Below are positions 9,294 to 20,966 of a stretch of DNA of 64,000 nucleotides, piece by piece. The notes below the pieces were generated by a model. That model was not told the origin of the DNA, did no database searches, and saw only the letters and a list, made by a program, of their open reading frames with translations. Position 1 is the first letter of the stretch, and each line of letters opens with the position of its first letter. Source of the stretch: Symsagittifera roscoffensis (lineage: Eukaryota > Xenacoelomorpha > Acoela > Convolutidae); contig NC_087069.1 in the NCBI RefSeq assembly GCF_963678635.1, positions 38,002,071-38,066,070 of the forward strand, given 5' to 3'. The position numbers and the translations under genes are program-made.

Positions 9294-10340
9294 TTATTTC
9301 TTTCGCAGACTTTCTGTTTCAACGTGGACTGCTCTTTCTAGTTCACTCATTCTAATGGACATCTGTTCATTTTGCTCTCCTATACTGCCCACTATGTTGT
9401 TCAAGGCTTCTTCAATTGATGCTCCGTTTTCTACCAGTGGCGTTACAACTAGCGGTGACACCCTGTCGATCCCAGGTAGCTTGGTGCTGGTCCATATTCG
9501 GGCTTTGATTCTCTGCCTCGACGTCTTTTCATTATCTACCTCTGGATCCGCCGATGCGTTGCTTAGCCCTATGTTTCTACTCTCCCCAGTTCGCACTTCC
9601 GAATTCGTCATACTCACAAAGTCTCTTGACTGGCCTGATGTTTTTGTGGTTTTGCTTATTGTCCTCACTACACCAATATGGTCCATGGTACCAGTCCCTC
9701 TGTCGGTGTATGCTTCATTCTCCTGAGTCGAACTAGTGAGGCTGACTTGAGATCCAAAGTCAGCTTGCTCTTCATCGTCCTTTTCTTCTTCCTGGGATTC
9801 ACCTTCATCGCCTGTTTCCACTCCCATGGTGAATGGAAAGATGTTTCCGAAAGTGTTCTTTACTCTTTCTGAAAACGATGAGGACGTTGCCTGTTTCTCC
9901 GTCACGCCTGCCATCCTGGTGTTGTCTGTGGGAGATCTTCTAGTTGCCACAATTTCAGTAGAGATGTCCGACAGTTCCGACATCTCCTCTCGGTCCAGTG
10001 ACCCGGTGGAAGTGGTAAAATCTTGGCCTTGTTCTACCGGAGTAGATTCACTTGCCAGCCTTCTGTTTCCTCTACCCTCCGGTCCATGTATTTCCTGATT
10101 CTCATCCATGGCCTGATCCGGATGGACCTCCACTTCTAGCATTGCTTTCCGCTCTTCTGAATATTTTTGACTCCTGGTCTCAACCATTCTGCCTGAAACC
10201 GTCTCCCCATTGTCGGTTTCGGTTCGTGTGATCCATTCCACAAAAGGGTCGGTCATTGCTTTTCTTTGCTTTTCCGGTATAAATTTCCTGGAGCTATCAC
10301 CTAGTTTAGGTATCCTTGACTTGTCTAGACTCATATTCAA
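9294..10340 (-). CDS. Gag N-terminal region, disordered
   Basis: A 348-residue frame that is the first recognisable coding part of the element. An ATG-bearing start lies close to 10331. It is acidic and Ser/Thr/Glu-rich with little predicted order, ending in a helix (SIGEQNEQMSIRMSELERAVHVETESLRKK) that likely joins the coiled coil of the next frame. A frame break at about 9255-9294 separates them. I recognise no domain; the assignment as Gag rests on position and continuity. Confidence 0.55.
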   Translation of the reverse strand: MNMSLDKSRIPKLGDSSRKFIPEKQRKAMTDPFVEWITRTETDNGETVSGRMVETRSQKYSEERKAMLEVEVHPDQAMDENQEIHGPEGRGNRRLASESTPVEQGQDFTTSTGSLDREEMSELSDISTEIVATRRSPTDNTRMAGVTEKQATSSSFSERVKNTFGNIFPFTMGVETGDEGESQEEEKDDEEQADFGSQVSLTSSTQENEAYTDRGTGTMDHIGVVRTISKTTKTSGQSRDFVSMTNSEVRTGESRNIGLSNASADPEVDNEKTSRQRIKARIWTSTKLPGIDRVSPLVVTPLVENGASIEEALNNIVGSIGEQNEQMSIRMSELERAVHVETESLRKK

Positions 10341-10399
10341 TTTACCAATTCCTACTGCCTATACACTCAATTCGATTGCTAGTGTCCTTTTGACCTGAC

Positions 10400-13284
10400 T
10401 ACTGATAATAATAACACAACACAATGAATTCCTAAAGTTTCTTTTAAATAGTGACCACGAATCCTTGTATGTTATCACAGTACAGCGTGTATAAAATTTA
10501 TTCACGATAATTGATTAGTAGTTGTGAAATGTGAAGCTAGCACAGTATGATGATATCACTCTATTTAAAAGATAGTGTTCTCATTACCCAATCAAGCACA
10601 AATGTTATTGATTTAAAACCAGAAATAACAAAATAAGAATATTTCTATGAAAAACGTATGTGTTTTGTACTTTTAGTTGGTCGCAGTACAATAGTCGAAC
10701 TTGTTTTTAAGGAAAGAGCTTTCCCTGCTTGGTGCTGCACCAAACAGACAAAACTCGAAGGCAGTGATTTTCTCAAGTGGGCGTCTATTGCACCCACCGA
10801 GTCCTGTAATACCTATCTGCCTTCGGACTGCCCGAGCTAGACCTACTAAAATCCTCAAGGCAATCACTTTTCTTAATTGCTGTTTCTATTAGTAAGCCCA
10901 GATACTTTCTGATCTAATGGTACCAAGATCAACTGGATCTGTCCAGTAGTTTCAAAGTTATTAACCAAAACGTCTTTTTTCTAAAGTCAAAAAATTTCTC
11001 TCTTCTATGTTCCGCCTAATTTTTTCGCAATTCTGTTCCTTCAACCTAAAAATTAATGATCCGAGCTCAGAAGGCCTATACTTTTCTAGTTTAATGCAAA
11101 AAAACTCGACCTAAAACGCTCTAGCTGAAAAAATTTGCGAAAAACTATGCTATTTGGACCCCTCCGGATTGATGAATCCACTGAATCAAACACGTTAAGT
11201 TCGATTTCTCTGTAACCCGGAAGGTTATCGGCAAACGGATTTTAAAACCCGTCGATTCACTAGTGGACGTTGTTGTAACAACAACTATTTTAACTATTTT
11301 AACTATTTTAACAACAACTATTTTAACAACAACTATTTTATCTATTTTAGCGCTTTTTTTCTGTTTCAAAAAGTATCGATATCTCAAAATCGCGATTTGT
11401 GGGGGGATCAAAATATCGCTATTTTGTCCCCAAAAACTGGTCCGCTTACTGTGTTTTTCACTGGAAAACGATATAGGAGTATTAATATAGGCTGTATAAG
11501 TAATAATTCTAATAATACTATACCCCTCCGGGTTTGTTCAATATCCGAATTAAGGTTTTTAACTCGGAAATTCGCAGTTCGGTGAAGGGTTACTACAGTG
11601 CAGCACTGTCGAGCCCCCCACAGATTACTATCTTATTTTTTTGTACCAAAAGGGATACAAAACTTGTTAACGATACCCAACTGTCGACCGTTGTTGTCGT
11701 TGAGCCCCCTCTTGTCACTCCTTGTACTGCTTGCCGGATCAGTCTTCTTCACTAATCCCGAGACCCTTCCGGATTGAGCGCAAATCAGCTGACCCTTCCA
11801 GATCGAGCGCAAATTAGCATTAACGTGCCTGATTACTCAAATAACCCTACACTACAAACCTCACAAACGGGCCACAAAAATGATTGTAACGATCCTGATT
11901 GATATAAATGCCTGTAACAACAATATATCTATCAACAACAAACGGGAGGGTCGGATCACATCTTGTCTGGTGGGATGAGTTCTACTGATTTTTTACTATT
12001 TTACTGTTTTTGGGTTTTCGGTTATTTTTTATGTTTTTTGTTTTTCTTGGGTACTATACTACTTTTGTTTGGTTTCTTATATATCTTTAATTGTTTTTGG
12101 TCACGCACCACTCAGGAAATGACGGGGCCGCGAATCCCCCCACCCTTCCTGGTTCGTGAGTTTTCGGTCTTAACTATGTTAAAAAGCTATTCACGGGAAT
12201 CTGGAAGGCTTCCGCGTTCTGAACTACCCTTCCGCCCCGGCGGTTAGGGCCTATTAAGGGCGTTATTATGAGCATCCGCTCGGTGCGGAGTGCTCGTTAA
12301 CGGTTCTGCCGTTCATGATGTTAAAAAAGAATAACACCCAGGAGCTCCATAAAAACATCTATGAAACATTCGCCCGGAAGTTCATATCGACGGAAAATAA
12401 AGCTAAGCTATAAAACGACTGGCCAGCGTCTAAACTAAGCTCTACATGTTTTTCACCGTCTCTACCAAAGCCAGTTCTTTTGGTGGTCTTTCTAACATCG
12501 GGTCGACAAAAACGTTACTGCTTTCGGCTTCGGTCAAAACACTCAAATTAACTTAATTACATGCAAAATTAGTGAGCTCATGGCTGGGTCTCAGTACTCC
12601 CGGACCACGAGGTCACTCCTAAAAACAGGGCTACTACTACTTGTTATATTATTATTGTTTTTCCTCAGTAGATAAAAGTCATCATCTCCATCGAAGATGG
12701 ATCAACCCTTTCCCTTAACTCCTAGCTTCTCATCGTCAGAAAATGAATTCAGATGTTAAATAAATTCAATTCAGAACATAATAGGGAAGCTAAAAGTTTG
12801 TATAGACTTATGTAAGTTCCAGTCCCGAGACCCCTCCGGATTCTTGAATCCGGAGAAATATCACCCTTATCTCCTCTCCGGAAGGCTGGTTTCTACCCTT
12901 CACCGTTGTAGCGACACAATCCTTGCAACTCGAAGCGGTCTCTGCTAACTCTGCTGTTCGTTAAATTCTCGTTGTTGTTTTTTATCACGATTATCGTTGT
13001 TGTCTATTGTCGCAACTATTGTTGTTCTGTTTCTATTTTGGATCTATTCTGTTTCGTTGTTGTCGCTGTCTCAACTATTGTTGTTCTGTTTCTATTTTGT
13101 CTCTCAGAAATATGATGTCATCGTTCGAAATTTCGAAATTTTCAAAATTAAAATAACCAGAATATTCTAGACTTCCCGATTCGTTCAATCGTCCGAATAA
13201 CACCCTTAATCCTCCAAAACTGCCAATTCGGAAGGTTAGCTGCTAATAATCCGAAATTGCATTTTCGTTCATTCTGGTCGAATG
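10400..13284. other. Noncoding right flank of element 1, probable 5' LTR and leader
   Basis: There is no gene here. Repeated short phrases of CCCCTCCGGATT type occur at about 11158, 11520, 11765 and 12830. An AACAACAACTATTTTAAC low-complexity tract lies at 11268-11350 and TTGTTGTT-rich sequence at 12970-13110. A strong hairpin is at 12270-12295. The right limit near 13284 is where homology to the second element family's leader begins. I infer that most of this is element 1's 5' LTR, inserted into that leader. No second copy in the window proves the LTR ends. Confidence 0.35.
12270..12295. other. GC-rich hairpin
   Basis: GAGCA-TCCGC and GCGGA-G-TGCTC pair over ten base pairs with a single bulged G and a TCGGT loop. 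It sits in an otherwise AT-rich noncoding segment. It may be an RNA structure in the R or U5 part of an LTR; nothing else supports a function. Confidence 0.4.
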
Positions 13285-14820
13285 TCACATTAGATGCTCT
13301 TTATGACTTACTAAGTTTCAAGTCTTTTAGCCTGGGTCGTTTAGGAGGAAGGGGTCAAGTGAAGAATGAGTAACTGAAGTTCTTCACCGTCTATCTTAAA
13401 TAAAGTGGTTAGTCTTCTAGTCCTGCGTCGTTTATAAGGGCTGAAAATGAATAGACGTTTGAGGTCGTTAGACACTCAAAATTATGTGTTTGGGAGAACA
13501 AAATTGTTCTGATTTGATCCAAGGGAGGCTTTGATGGTCAAATTTCAAAGAAATTTATTTTAAGTGACTTTAAAGATCCAAGGAAAACGTTGATGATCTG
13601 TTGTTTAAATCGAGATTTTTTAAGAGAAAACAAGAATAAGCCTTGATAAGGTTTGATTAAAAATTTAAAATTGAAATATTTTAAAGTTACAGTTTAGTGA
13701 TATTAGTTTTTTGATATTCGCTGTTATGTTTTAGGCGATGAAGCTGGGATGAAGAAAAGATGTGTGCATATTGATGAAACTAACAATACATTTTTATACT
13801 AACTAATTTTTGTATTTTTTATTCAATAAATTTTTTTATTCAAAAGTTTTGATTTACTGCAGATTTCGGGGGGAAACGACTTGTGTTGTTTTTATAAGTC
13901 ATTAAAGTATAAAAACTAGGTTAAGCACCATTTGTATTGAAGAATTGTTCTTCAGATTGTTTTTATGTCAGTAAATGAAAATCTAAATTTTCTGTGGAAG
14001 GGATTTTAAATACAAAAACTTCGTTTTCCGGTTTTCGTCTTACTAGCATGAAGTCAATTGGTAGGTTTCTTCTTAATCATAGATCGTGCCTTGTTCATGG
14101 TCTTCGCGCAAAGCCTAATTGCTCGTATTTTTTCGGTATTTCTAGTATTGTTTGAAATTTGGCGTAGATCTATTGAGTCGTAGAGACATTTCTATTAAAT
14201 TTTCTTACCCATCTAACATTTTCGCAATTTTAGAATTGTCTTATTCCAATTTTTTCTACTTCTAGGTTGGTTAAGGTCTTGTTCGAGACCTTTGGTCGCA
14301 CCAGATGAGTTATTACCTTTCGGTTATACCCATAAAATTATTTCAGAAAAGGTGAACCGTCTGTTCGTCACGCTATCATGTTTTCGGCCGGATAGATTCG
14401 TGCAACTTCTTAGCCTAATACCAATCTTAATCTTACTCTTATATCTCTTAGTCTCAATAAATCTAGTGTATATTGGTTTTTGCGTATTAGTTCTTGGAGC
14501 TATATCCAGAGGAGAACAACTGTAGTCTATGTTTTATTCACTTTTTTTTGGTGCTGAAACACTACAAATAGTTTCAGCACTTACAAATCAGTGTCCTTGT
14601 TAGGAATGGAATATGATTGGTTAGTTTTAATATTTTATAGGAATAGAGAATTGCATTTCATAACCAACTATAAATTCAATTTAGAACTGGTTCCAGTAGA
14701 TACAAACCACACCCGAAAATTAAGAACTGCATCTTTTATTCGTCACTGGCAAATGTATATGTACTATACCGCGTAACAAATTAGAAAAATGCAACATGTA
14801 ATATAATACTCCCTTAAAAA
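13285..14820 (-). repeat. Leader and 5' LTR remnant of the second element family (copy 4)
   Basis: 13285-13740 matches the leader at 46090-46540 (shared phrases around ACTTACTAAGT, CCTGGGTC and GAGGTCGTTAGACACT). 13850-14300 matches 46640-47060. About 14310-14720 matches the LTR at 47065-47471. The primer-binding sequence, read on the minus strand as TGGTGCGACC, is present near 14300. The coding part that should lie to the left is replaced by element 1's flank. The piece is a relic with no genes. Confidence 0.7.
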
Positions 14821-14833
14821 GACTACATATATC

Positions 14834-15201
14834 TAGGAGGCGGATCTAGGATTTTCAAAAAACATTCAAAAATCTTGTCGACCTTTTTTCAGGTCGCTGG
14901 AATTGATTTTCCGATTTCTCCCATAGCACCAAAAAGACCTTGTTAAGGCCAAGTTGTTTGCGCCGCAGGCGAAGTTTCGAAAAAACAGGACAAAAAAGGC
15001 GTTTTTAGGCACTTTTCGGAAAAATTTGACGAAAAGCAAAATTAGTATAAATTGGGGCCGAAGCAGCCTTTAGAAAAAATTTAGTGTTCGTCAGGCACAA
15101 ATGATTATCTCAAACTAGTACAATGGGGGCCCTTTGGGTCGGCAGGTGGTCGAATCCCTGAGGAAGAAGCGTAGAATCCCCCCCCCCTAAATCCGCCCCT
15201 G
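14834..15201. mobile_element. Short non-autonomous DNA element with GGCGGAT-TAG ends
   Basis: The left end reads TAGGAGGCGGATCTAGG. The right end, reverse-complemented, reads CAGGGGCGGATTTAGG, so the two form imperfect terminal inverted repeats. It is about 368 bp with no coding capacity. The interior is rich in AAAA and TTTCGGAAAA. A C run precedes the right end. Similar copies are at 17178-17595 and 27597-27920. The transposase superfamily cannot be told from this sequence. Confidence 0.6.
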
Positions 15202-17177
15202 CATTTTGGGGGGTTTTTTCCGTTATAACCCCGTAAAGGAAAATTTGCACAGCTCAAATTTTGAAAGCGAAAAGCGGAGTGAACATACTTTCTGTTATGA
15301 CCTCTCTAAACCAGGCTGTTATCCCCTGGCAATTACTCAAAATCTTAAAAACTACAAAATAAACGCAAAATATAAGACGCGGAGCTCATTTGATTTTGAA
15401 TCTTATCGAATTTTTGCAAACTCCCAAAACATTATATTGCAAAAAAAATAGGTGTCTATTCGATTTTAATGTACATAGCCGTATTAAAATGGGCAGATGC
15501 TTTACATATAGCTGTATGTATAAGTTGGGCATAGCGATTGAACTATTTGATGCCTTTCAGCGATCTGGATAATTTCAAGTCAAGTTTGCAAAAAATTCGA
15601 CAAAACTTTTTAGTCGGAAAAAACTAATCAGGTCTTTTTAGATCTGATCAGCTAAACCAGAGCAGAGCCAAACGATTTCTTGGCAACACTTAAAATCAAT
15701 ATTTTTGGCGTTTATCTTCCGTTCAAATTTGTACAAAGTTGACATGTCACAGAACTACAGTGCTGATTTAAATTAACCGGACAAAACGCGTTAAACTAGA
15801 AATTTAAAACGCGTTTTTCTCAAATTGGGTTAAGATTAGACAAAAAGTGAAGAGAACAAAAAATGCTTAGAATTTCACCAGAATTAATATGGTGCCATTT
15901 TTTCTCCGAAATTCTCAACAAAAATTTTACCCCAAAAATGGGTAATTTTGGCTTTTTTCAAATAATCAACATTTACGCAAAAACTACTTTGTTAATTGAT
16001 AAGAAAAATATATCACAGGAAGCCTCTTACGCAGCTCAACAAAGTTTAAGAAGGGTTAAATCTCCAAAAATTTGCGCAAATTGTTTAAAATTTATTTTTA
16101 AACAGAAATTCTGGGTTTTATATAGTAAAAATCACATTTATTGACTATCAAGTGAAATTTTTTTATTCAATAAATTTTTTTATTCAAAAGTTTTGATTTA
16201 CTGCAGATTTCGGGATGAAACGACTTGTGTTGTTTTTATAAGTCATTAAAGTATAAAAACTAGGTTAAGCACCATTTGTATTGAAGAATTGTTCTTCAGA
16301 TTGTTTTTATGTCAGTAAATGAAAATCTAAATTTTCTGTGGAAAGGATTTTAAATACAAAAACTTCGTTTTCCGGTTTTCGTCTTACTAGCATGAAGTCA
16401 ATTGGTAGGTTTCTTCTTAATCATAGATCGTGCCTTGTTCATGGTCTTCGCGCAATACCTAAGTGCTCGTATTTTTTCGGTATTTCTAGTATTGTTTGAA
16501 ATTTGGCGTAGATCTATTGAGTCGTAGAGACATTTCTATTAAATTTTCTTACCCATCTAACATTTTTGCAATTTTGGAATTGTCTTATTCCAATTTTTTT
16601 ACTTCTAGGTAGGTTAAGGTCTTGTTCGAGACCTTTGGTCGCACCAGATGAGTTATTACCTTTCGGTTATACCCATAAAATTATTTCAGATAAGGTGAAC
16701 CGTCTGTTCGTCACGCTATCATTTTTTCGGCCGGATAGATTCGTGCAACTTCTTAGCCTAATACCAATCTTAATCTTACTCTTATATCTCTTAGTCTCAA
16801 TAGATCTAGTGTATATTGGTTTTTGCGTATTAGTTCTTGGAGCTATATCCAGAAGGAGAACAACTGTAGTCTATGTTTTATTCAATTTTTTTTGGTGCTG
16901 AAACACTACAAATAGTTTCAGCACTTACAAATCAGTGTCCTTGTTAGGAATGGAATATGATTGGTTAGTTTTAATATTTTATAGGAATAGAGAATTGCAT
17001 TTCATAACCAACTATAAATTCAATTTAGAACTGGTTCCAGTAGATACAAACCACACCCGAAAATTAAGAACTGCATCTTTTATTCGTCACTGGCAAATGT
17101 ATATGTACTATACCGCGTAACAAATTAGAAAAATGCAACATGTAATATAATACTCCCTTAAAAAGACTACATATATC

Positions 17178-17595
17178 TAGGAGGCGGATCTAGGATTTTC
17201 AAAAAACATTCAAAAATCTTGTCGACCTTTTTTCAGGTCGCTGGAATTGATTTTCCGATTTCTCCCATAGCACCAAAAAGACCTTGTTAAGGCCAAGTTG
17301 TTTGCGCCGCAGGCGAAGTTTCGAAAAAACAGGACAAAAAAGGCGTTTTTATGCACTTTTCCGAAAAATTTGACCAAAAAAAAAAATGTTTTTTCGGAGC
17401 GCGCTCCCCCCTCAAAATTAGTATAAATTGGGGCCGAAGCAGCCTTTAGAAAAAATTTAGTGTTCGTCAGGCACAAATGATTATCTCAAACTAGTACAAT
17501 GGGGGCCCTTTGGGTCGGCAGGTGGTCGAATCCCTGAGGAAGAAGCGTAGAATCGCCCCCCCCCCCCCCCCCCCCCCCCCCTAAATCCGCCCCTC
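17178..17595. mobile_element. Second copy of the GGCGGAT-TAG element, with a C26 tract
   Basis: Nearly identical to 14834-15201 because it lies in the second tandem unit. It has an extra ~30 bases near 17378-17411 (GGAGCGCGCTCCC) that the third, independent copy at 27.6 kb also has. The first unit therefore lost them by deletion. A run of 26 C at 17556-17581 precedes the terminal repeat. Confidence 0.6.
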
Positions 17596-18147
17596 CATAT
17601 ATGGGGTTTTTTCCGTTATAACCCCGTAAAGGAAAATTTGCACAGCTCAAATTTTGAAAGCGAAAAGCGGAGTGAACATACTTTCTGTTATGACCTCTCT
17701 AAACCAGGCTGTTATCCCCTGGCAATTACTCAAAATCTTAAAAACTACAAAATAAACGCAAAATATAAGACGCGGAGCTCATTTGATTTTGAATCTTATC
17801 GAATTTTTGCAAACTCCCAAAACATTATATTGCAAAAAAATAGGTGTCTATTCGATTTTAATGTACATAGCCGTATTAAAATTGGCAGATGCTTTACATA
17901 TAGCTGTATGTATAAGTTGGGCATAGCGATTGAACTATTTGATGCCTTTCAGCGATCTGGATAATTTCAAGTCAAGTTTGCAAAAAATTCGACAAAACTT
18001 TTTAGTCGGAAAAAACTAATCACGTCTTTTTAGATCTGATCAGCTAAACCAGAGCAGAGCCAAACGATTTCTTGGCAACACTTAAAATCAATATTTTTGG
18101 CGTTCATCTTCCGTTCAAATTTGTACAAAGTTGACATGTCACAGAAC

Positions 18148-18882
18148 TACAGTGCTGATTTAAATTAACCGGACAAAACGCGTTAAACTAGAAATTTAAA
18201 ACGCGTTTTTCTCAAATTGGGTTAAGATTAGACAAAAAGTGAAGAGAACAAAAAATGCTTAGAATTTCACCAGAATTAATATGGTGCCATTTTTTCTCCG
18301 AAATTCTCAACAAAAATTTTACCCCAAAAATGGGTAATTTTGGCTTTTTTCAAATAATCAACATTTACGCAAAAACTACTTTGTTAATTGATAAGAAAAA
18401 TATATCACAGGAAGCCTCTTACGCAGCTCAACAAAGTTTAAGAAGGGTTAAATCTCCAAAAATTTGCGCAAATTGTTTAAAATTTATTTTTAAACAGAAA
18501 TTCTGGGTTTTATATTGTAAAAATCACATTTATTGACTATCAAGTGAAATTTTTTTCTCTTATACTGGTTTTTGGAGATTTAACCCTTCTTAAACTTTGT
18601 TGAGCTGCGTAAGAGGCTTCCTGTGATATATTTTTCTTATCAATTAACAAAGTAGTTTTTGCGTAAATGTTGATTATTTGAAAAAAGCCAAAATTACCCA
18701 TTTTTGGGGTAAAATTTTTGTTGAGAATTTCGGAGAAAAATGGCACCATATTAATTCTGGTGAAATTCTAAGCATTTTTTGTTCTCTTCACTTTTTGTCT
18801 AATCTTAACCCAATTTGAGAAAAACGCGTTTTAAATTTCAAGTTTAGCTCGTTTTGTCCGGTTAATTTAAATCAGCACTGTA
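18148..18882. repeat. Inverted repeat, ~315 bp arms, ~105 bp spacer
   Basis: Bases 18148-18463 recur as the reverse complement at 18569-18882 with few differences. The left arm is the end of the second tandem unit. The right arm is an extra inverted copy that stops 125 bases from the FN3 exon. The RNA could fold into a long hairpin. It probably arose by an inverted duplication event. Confidence 0.9.
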
Positions 18883-19006
18883 TTCGATGCGGGTCGAAAC
18901 AGTGTCTTTTTTGAGTGATCACACCTGATAGAAATGCGGTATTTCCTCTCATCGATGAAAAAAAATCATTAATAAATAACTCCATGCAAATCAAAAACAT
19001 ATTCAC

Positions 19007-19327
19007 CTGTACAAGCCACAGCTTGTACCACTTCGCTCTCCAGTGGACCAGAGAGTGCAGTCTTGCATGGAGTAGCATCACCCATGGTATACACTACCGA
19101 CACTGTGTATCTGGTTGAAGCTGTCAAATTCCGAATATAGATATCGGATGAGTCATCGGCTGTAATTGTACTGAATGGTGTGTTTGGGGCAGGGTGCACT
19201 GATACCACTTTGAACTTGTCAGGTCTCCCGCTTCCAGGTGATAATACATAGCTTGAAAATATGGCAAGAGTTGTATCGTCAAAATAATGCAGTGCCCACC
19301 CGTGATCCATATTCGGAGGCGACGGAG
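19007..19327 (-). CDS. Fibronectin-III-like exon (downstream exon)
   Basis: A 321-base internal exon. The acceptor on the minus strand is TTCAAG before 19327, and the donor is ACAG followed by GTGAAT after 19007. Both introns are phase 1, so the exon is a symmetric 1-1 domain module of 107 codons. The product starts with a Pro-rich linker (APSPPN), is beta-rich, and has the F-strand pattern of FN3 domains (NLTASTRYTVSVVY). A Cys pair ends in the exon-final Cys-Thr-Gly. The other exon at 47.8 kb has the same layout. It is probably part of an extracellular or cell-surface protein whose other exons lie outside the window. Confidence 0.75.
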
Positions 19328-19440
19328 CTTGAACAATTGGAAAACAGTCAATCACAGAATTTTACAAAACATACCTACTTTTGAAAACAAAATTAGTGTA
19401 TAAGCCATTAAGAATATAAAAATCATAACAAAAAAACCAA

Positions 19441-19745
19441 TCACCCTACAAACTCTTAACATAAATATATTGCCTTTCAAGTGACAGGTGGGAAGTTTGA
19501 ATAAACAATCAAGATTACCAAAATTCTCGAATCAATTCCGAAAAATGTACATCTTTTGAAGTATGATGAGTGCGATTGCTTTAGGTTTTGACATGAAAGT
19601 TTGGAAGAGAAATGTGTCATGCACATGTATGTTTTGTTTCAGTGGGGTGCAATTAATTTCCATGATTATGAGATTTAGTTTTAATGTTAAGACCATAAGT
19701 CATGCAAATTTTTCTCAAAGAAACACAGGCCAAAATGACATTCTC
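19441..19745. repeat. Direct repeat, left copy, flanking the decayed copy 3
   Basis: It matches 26186-26478 in the same orientation, for example around CTTGCCTTTCAAGTGACAGGTGGGAAGTTTGA and GAGAAACACAGGCCAAAA, with a moderate number of differences. No coding potential. It could be a dispersed repeat, or a duplication linked to the insertion or rearrangement between the copies. Confidence 0.75.
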
Positions 19746-20735
19746 CTGCATTTAAGGAAAACTTTGACCAAAATTTTCTGTCTGTTTTTTTTTGGCGAGC
19801 ACTCCCCAACAGTTTAGTAAAATTAGTGCAAAAGGCGCCATTATATAACCTATAGGGTTGGTCAGAATGGTATAAATTTGAATGCCTTGTTTTCTATTAA
19901 GCCAATTTAATAATGATTGTTTCGGCAATCTAAGTAAAAAGGAAAGTGTTCTAGGTGATATAATTGGTTATCATTAGAGGCACTTGGACTGCATATTCAC
20001 AATCTTATTGTGGAGATGTTTCGTTTTAAATGAGAAAGAGTTTTATAATTCGTGGTATTTCTTCAGTTGTTTTTCGTGAAAGTAGTTCTGGTGGTGTATT
20101 TCTACTAGGTGTGTCTCGGCAAGGTTTTGGCCGGCTGTAAATTTTTGTGTAATTTCGGAAATTTTATTCGAATTAGATGAAATCTATATACACTATACTT
20201 GGGGTTAAATTTTTGTGTAAAAAGAAATTTATGGGTTTATGATCTGTAATTAAAACTGTTGGACGTGTTGATCCAAGGATTAAAAAATCTTTTTCTGCTC
20301 ATGTATAAGTTATAGCTGTACATTCTCTCGTAAGTGTTTTAGTTTCTTTTTGTTTGTGATTTGATGTAATTGTAAAAAAGCTGCGCCAATTCCAAAATTA
20401 AATGCGTCGCACACTGAATAAAACAGTTGTTTTGGATCTGGGATAATGTTTTATATTTGTGCAGTTAGAACTGTTTAAGTTTCATCTAAATGTTTTCATT
20501 GTTACAAGGTCCATTCAAAATTGTTTTGTTGTGGTAATATTTTGTAAAAATGTCTGAGATATACTTGCACTTTTTAAACATAGTTGCTTCAGAAGTTTCA
20601 CAATCAAAAAAATTCTTGTATTTTCTTTTTATTAGATGGTGGTTCAAGTTTTAAAATTGCATCTATTCTGAGGGTTTAATTGTATTTCTTCAATGATTGT
20701 CCGAGAAACTTAACACGGTTGAGAAAAAAACGTGA

Positions 20736-20966
20736 TTAATCTGGAGCTGCTTTTATTTTTACTTTGAATAGAATTTTGTGATATTTTCTTGTTTTGTTTG
20801 TGATTATATGAAAAACATCATCTAAACATTTGATAACAAATTTACTTAGAAGAAGTGATCTAAAAATATTACTCATGATGATAGAAAAAACTGCTGGTCT
20901 TATCAAGATGCCATAGAGTAATCTATTAAGTTCATACTGTTGGTTTCCAATGACAAATTGTGTCAA
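20736..20966 (-). pseudogene. Reverse transcriptase fragment of copy 3
   Basis: A 76-residue frame that aligns with the polymerase of the 28-47 kb copy (TQFVIGNQQYELN, then the motif B region, then the motif C region). The active site reads C-L-D-D, so both aspartates remain although the Tyr is Cys. Stops surround it. It supports the family assignment only. Confidence 0.8.

Larger units (their letters stand above)
791..10340 (-). mobile_element. Ty3/gypsy-type LTR retrotransposon (element 1), degraded
   Basis: The order Gag, protease, RT, RNase H, integrase on one strand defines Ty3/gypsy (Metaviridae-type) pol. It is GC-richer than all other sequence in the window. No envelope gene is evident. 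At least six frame breaks, an amber stop and the YVDA mutation show it cannot move on its own. The 3' LTR was not found and is either to the left of the window or lost. Confidence 0.9.
13821..18540. repeat. Tandem duplication of a ~2.34 kb unit
   Basis: The unit starting ATTCAATAAATTTTTTTATTC at 13821 recurs at 16165 with an offset of 2343-2344 bases. The match continues to the end of each unit, where the offset grows to about 2392 because of a short insertion and a longer C tract in the second unit. Each unit contains the copy-4 leader/LTR segment, a GGCGGAT-type element and about 1 kb of unidentified AT-rich sequence. Frames repeated in both units (for example 15863-16144 and 18255-18536) have no recognisable product. 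Confidence 0.9.

Noticed and set aside
11963-12247. Plus-strand hydrophobic ORF of 94 codons
   Set aside because: Its Phe/Leu/Tyr content comes from T-rich DNA. No start context, no homologous copy and no domain.
14591-14776. 61-codon ORF identical at 16935-17120
   Set aside because: It lies within an LTR-derived sequence in the tandem duplication; a frame by chance.
15863-16144. 93-codon ORF repeated at 18255-18536 and inverted at 18540-18749
   Set aside because: It recurs only because the DNA is duplicated. No codon-level conservation beyond DNA identity, and no recognisable product.
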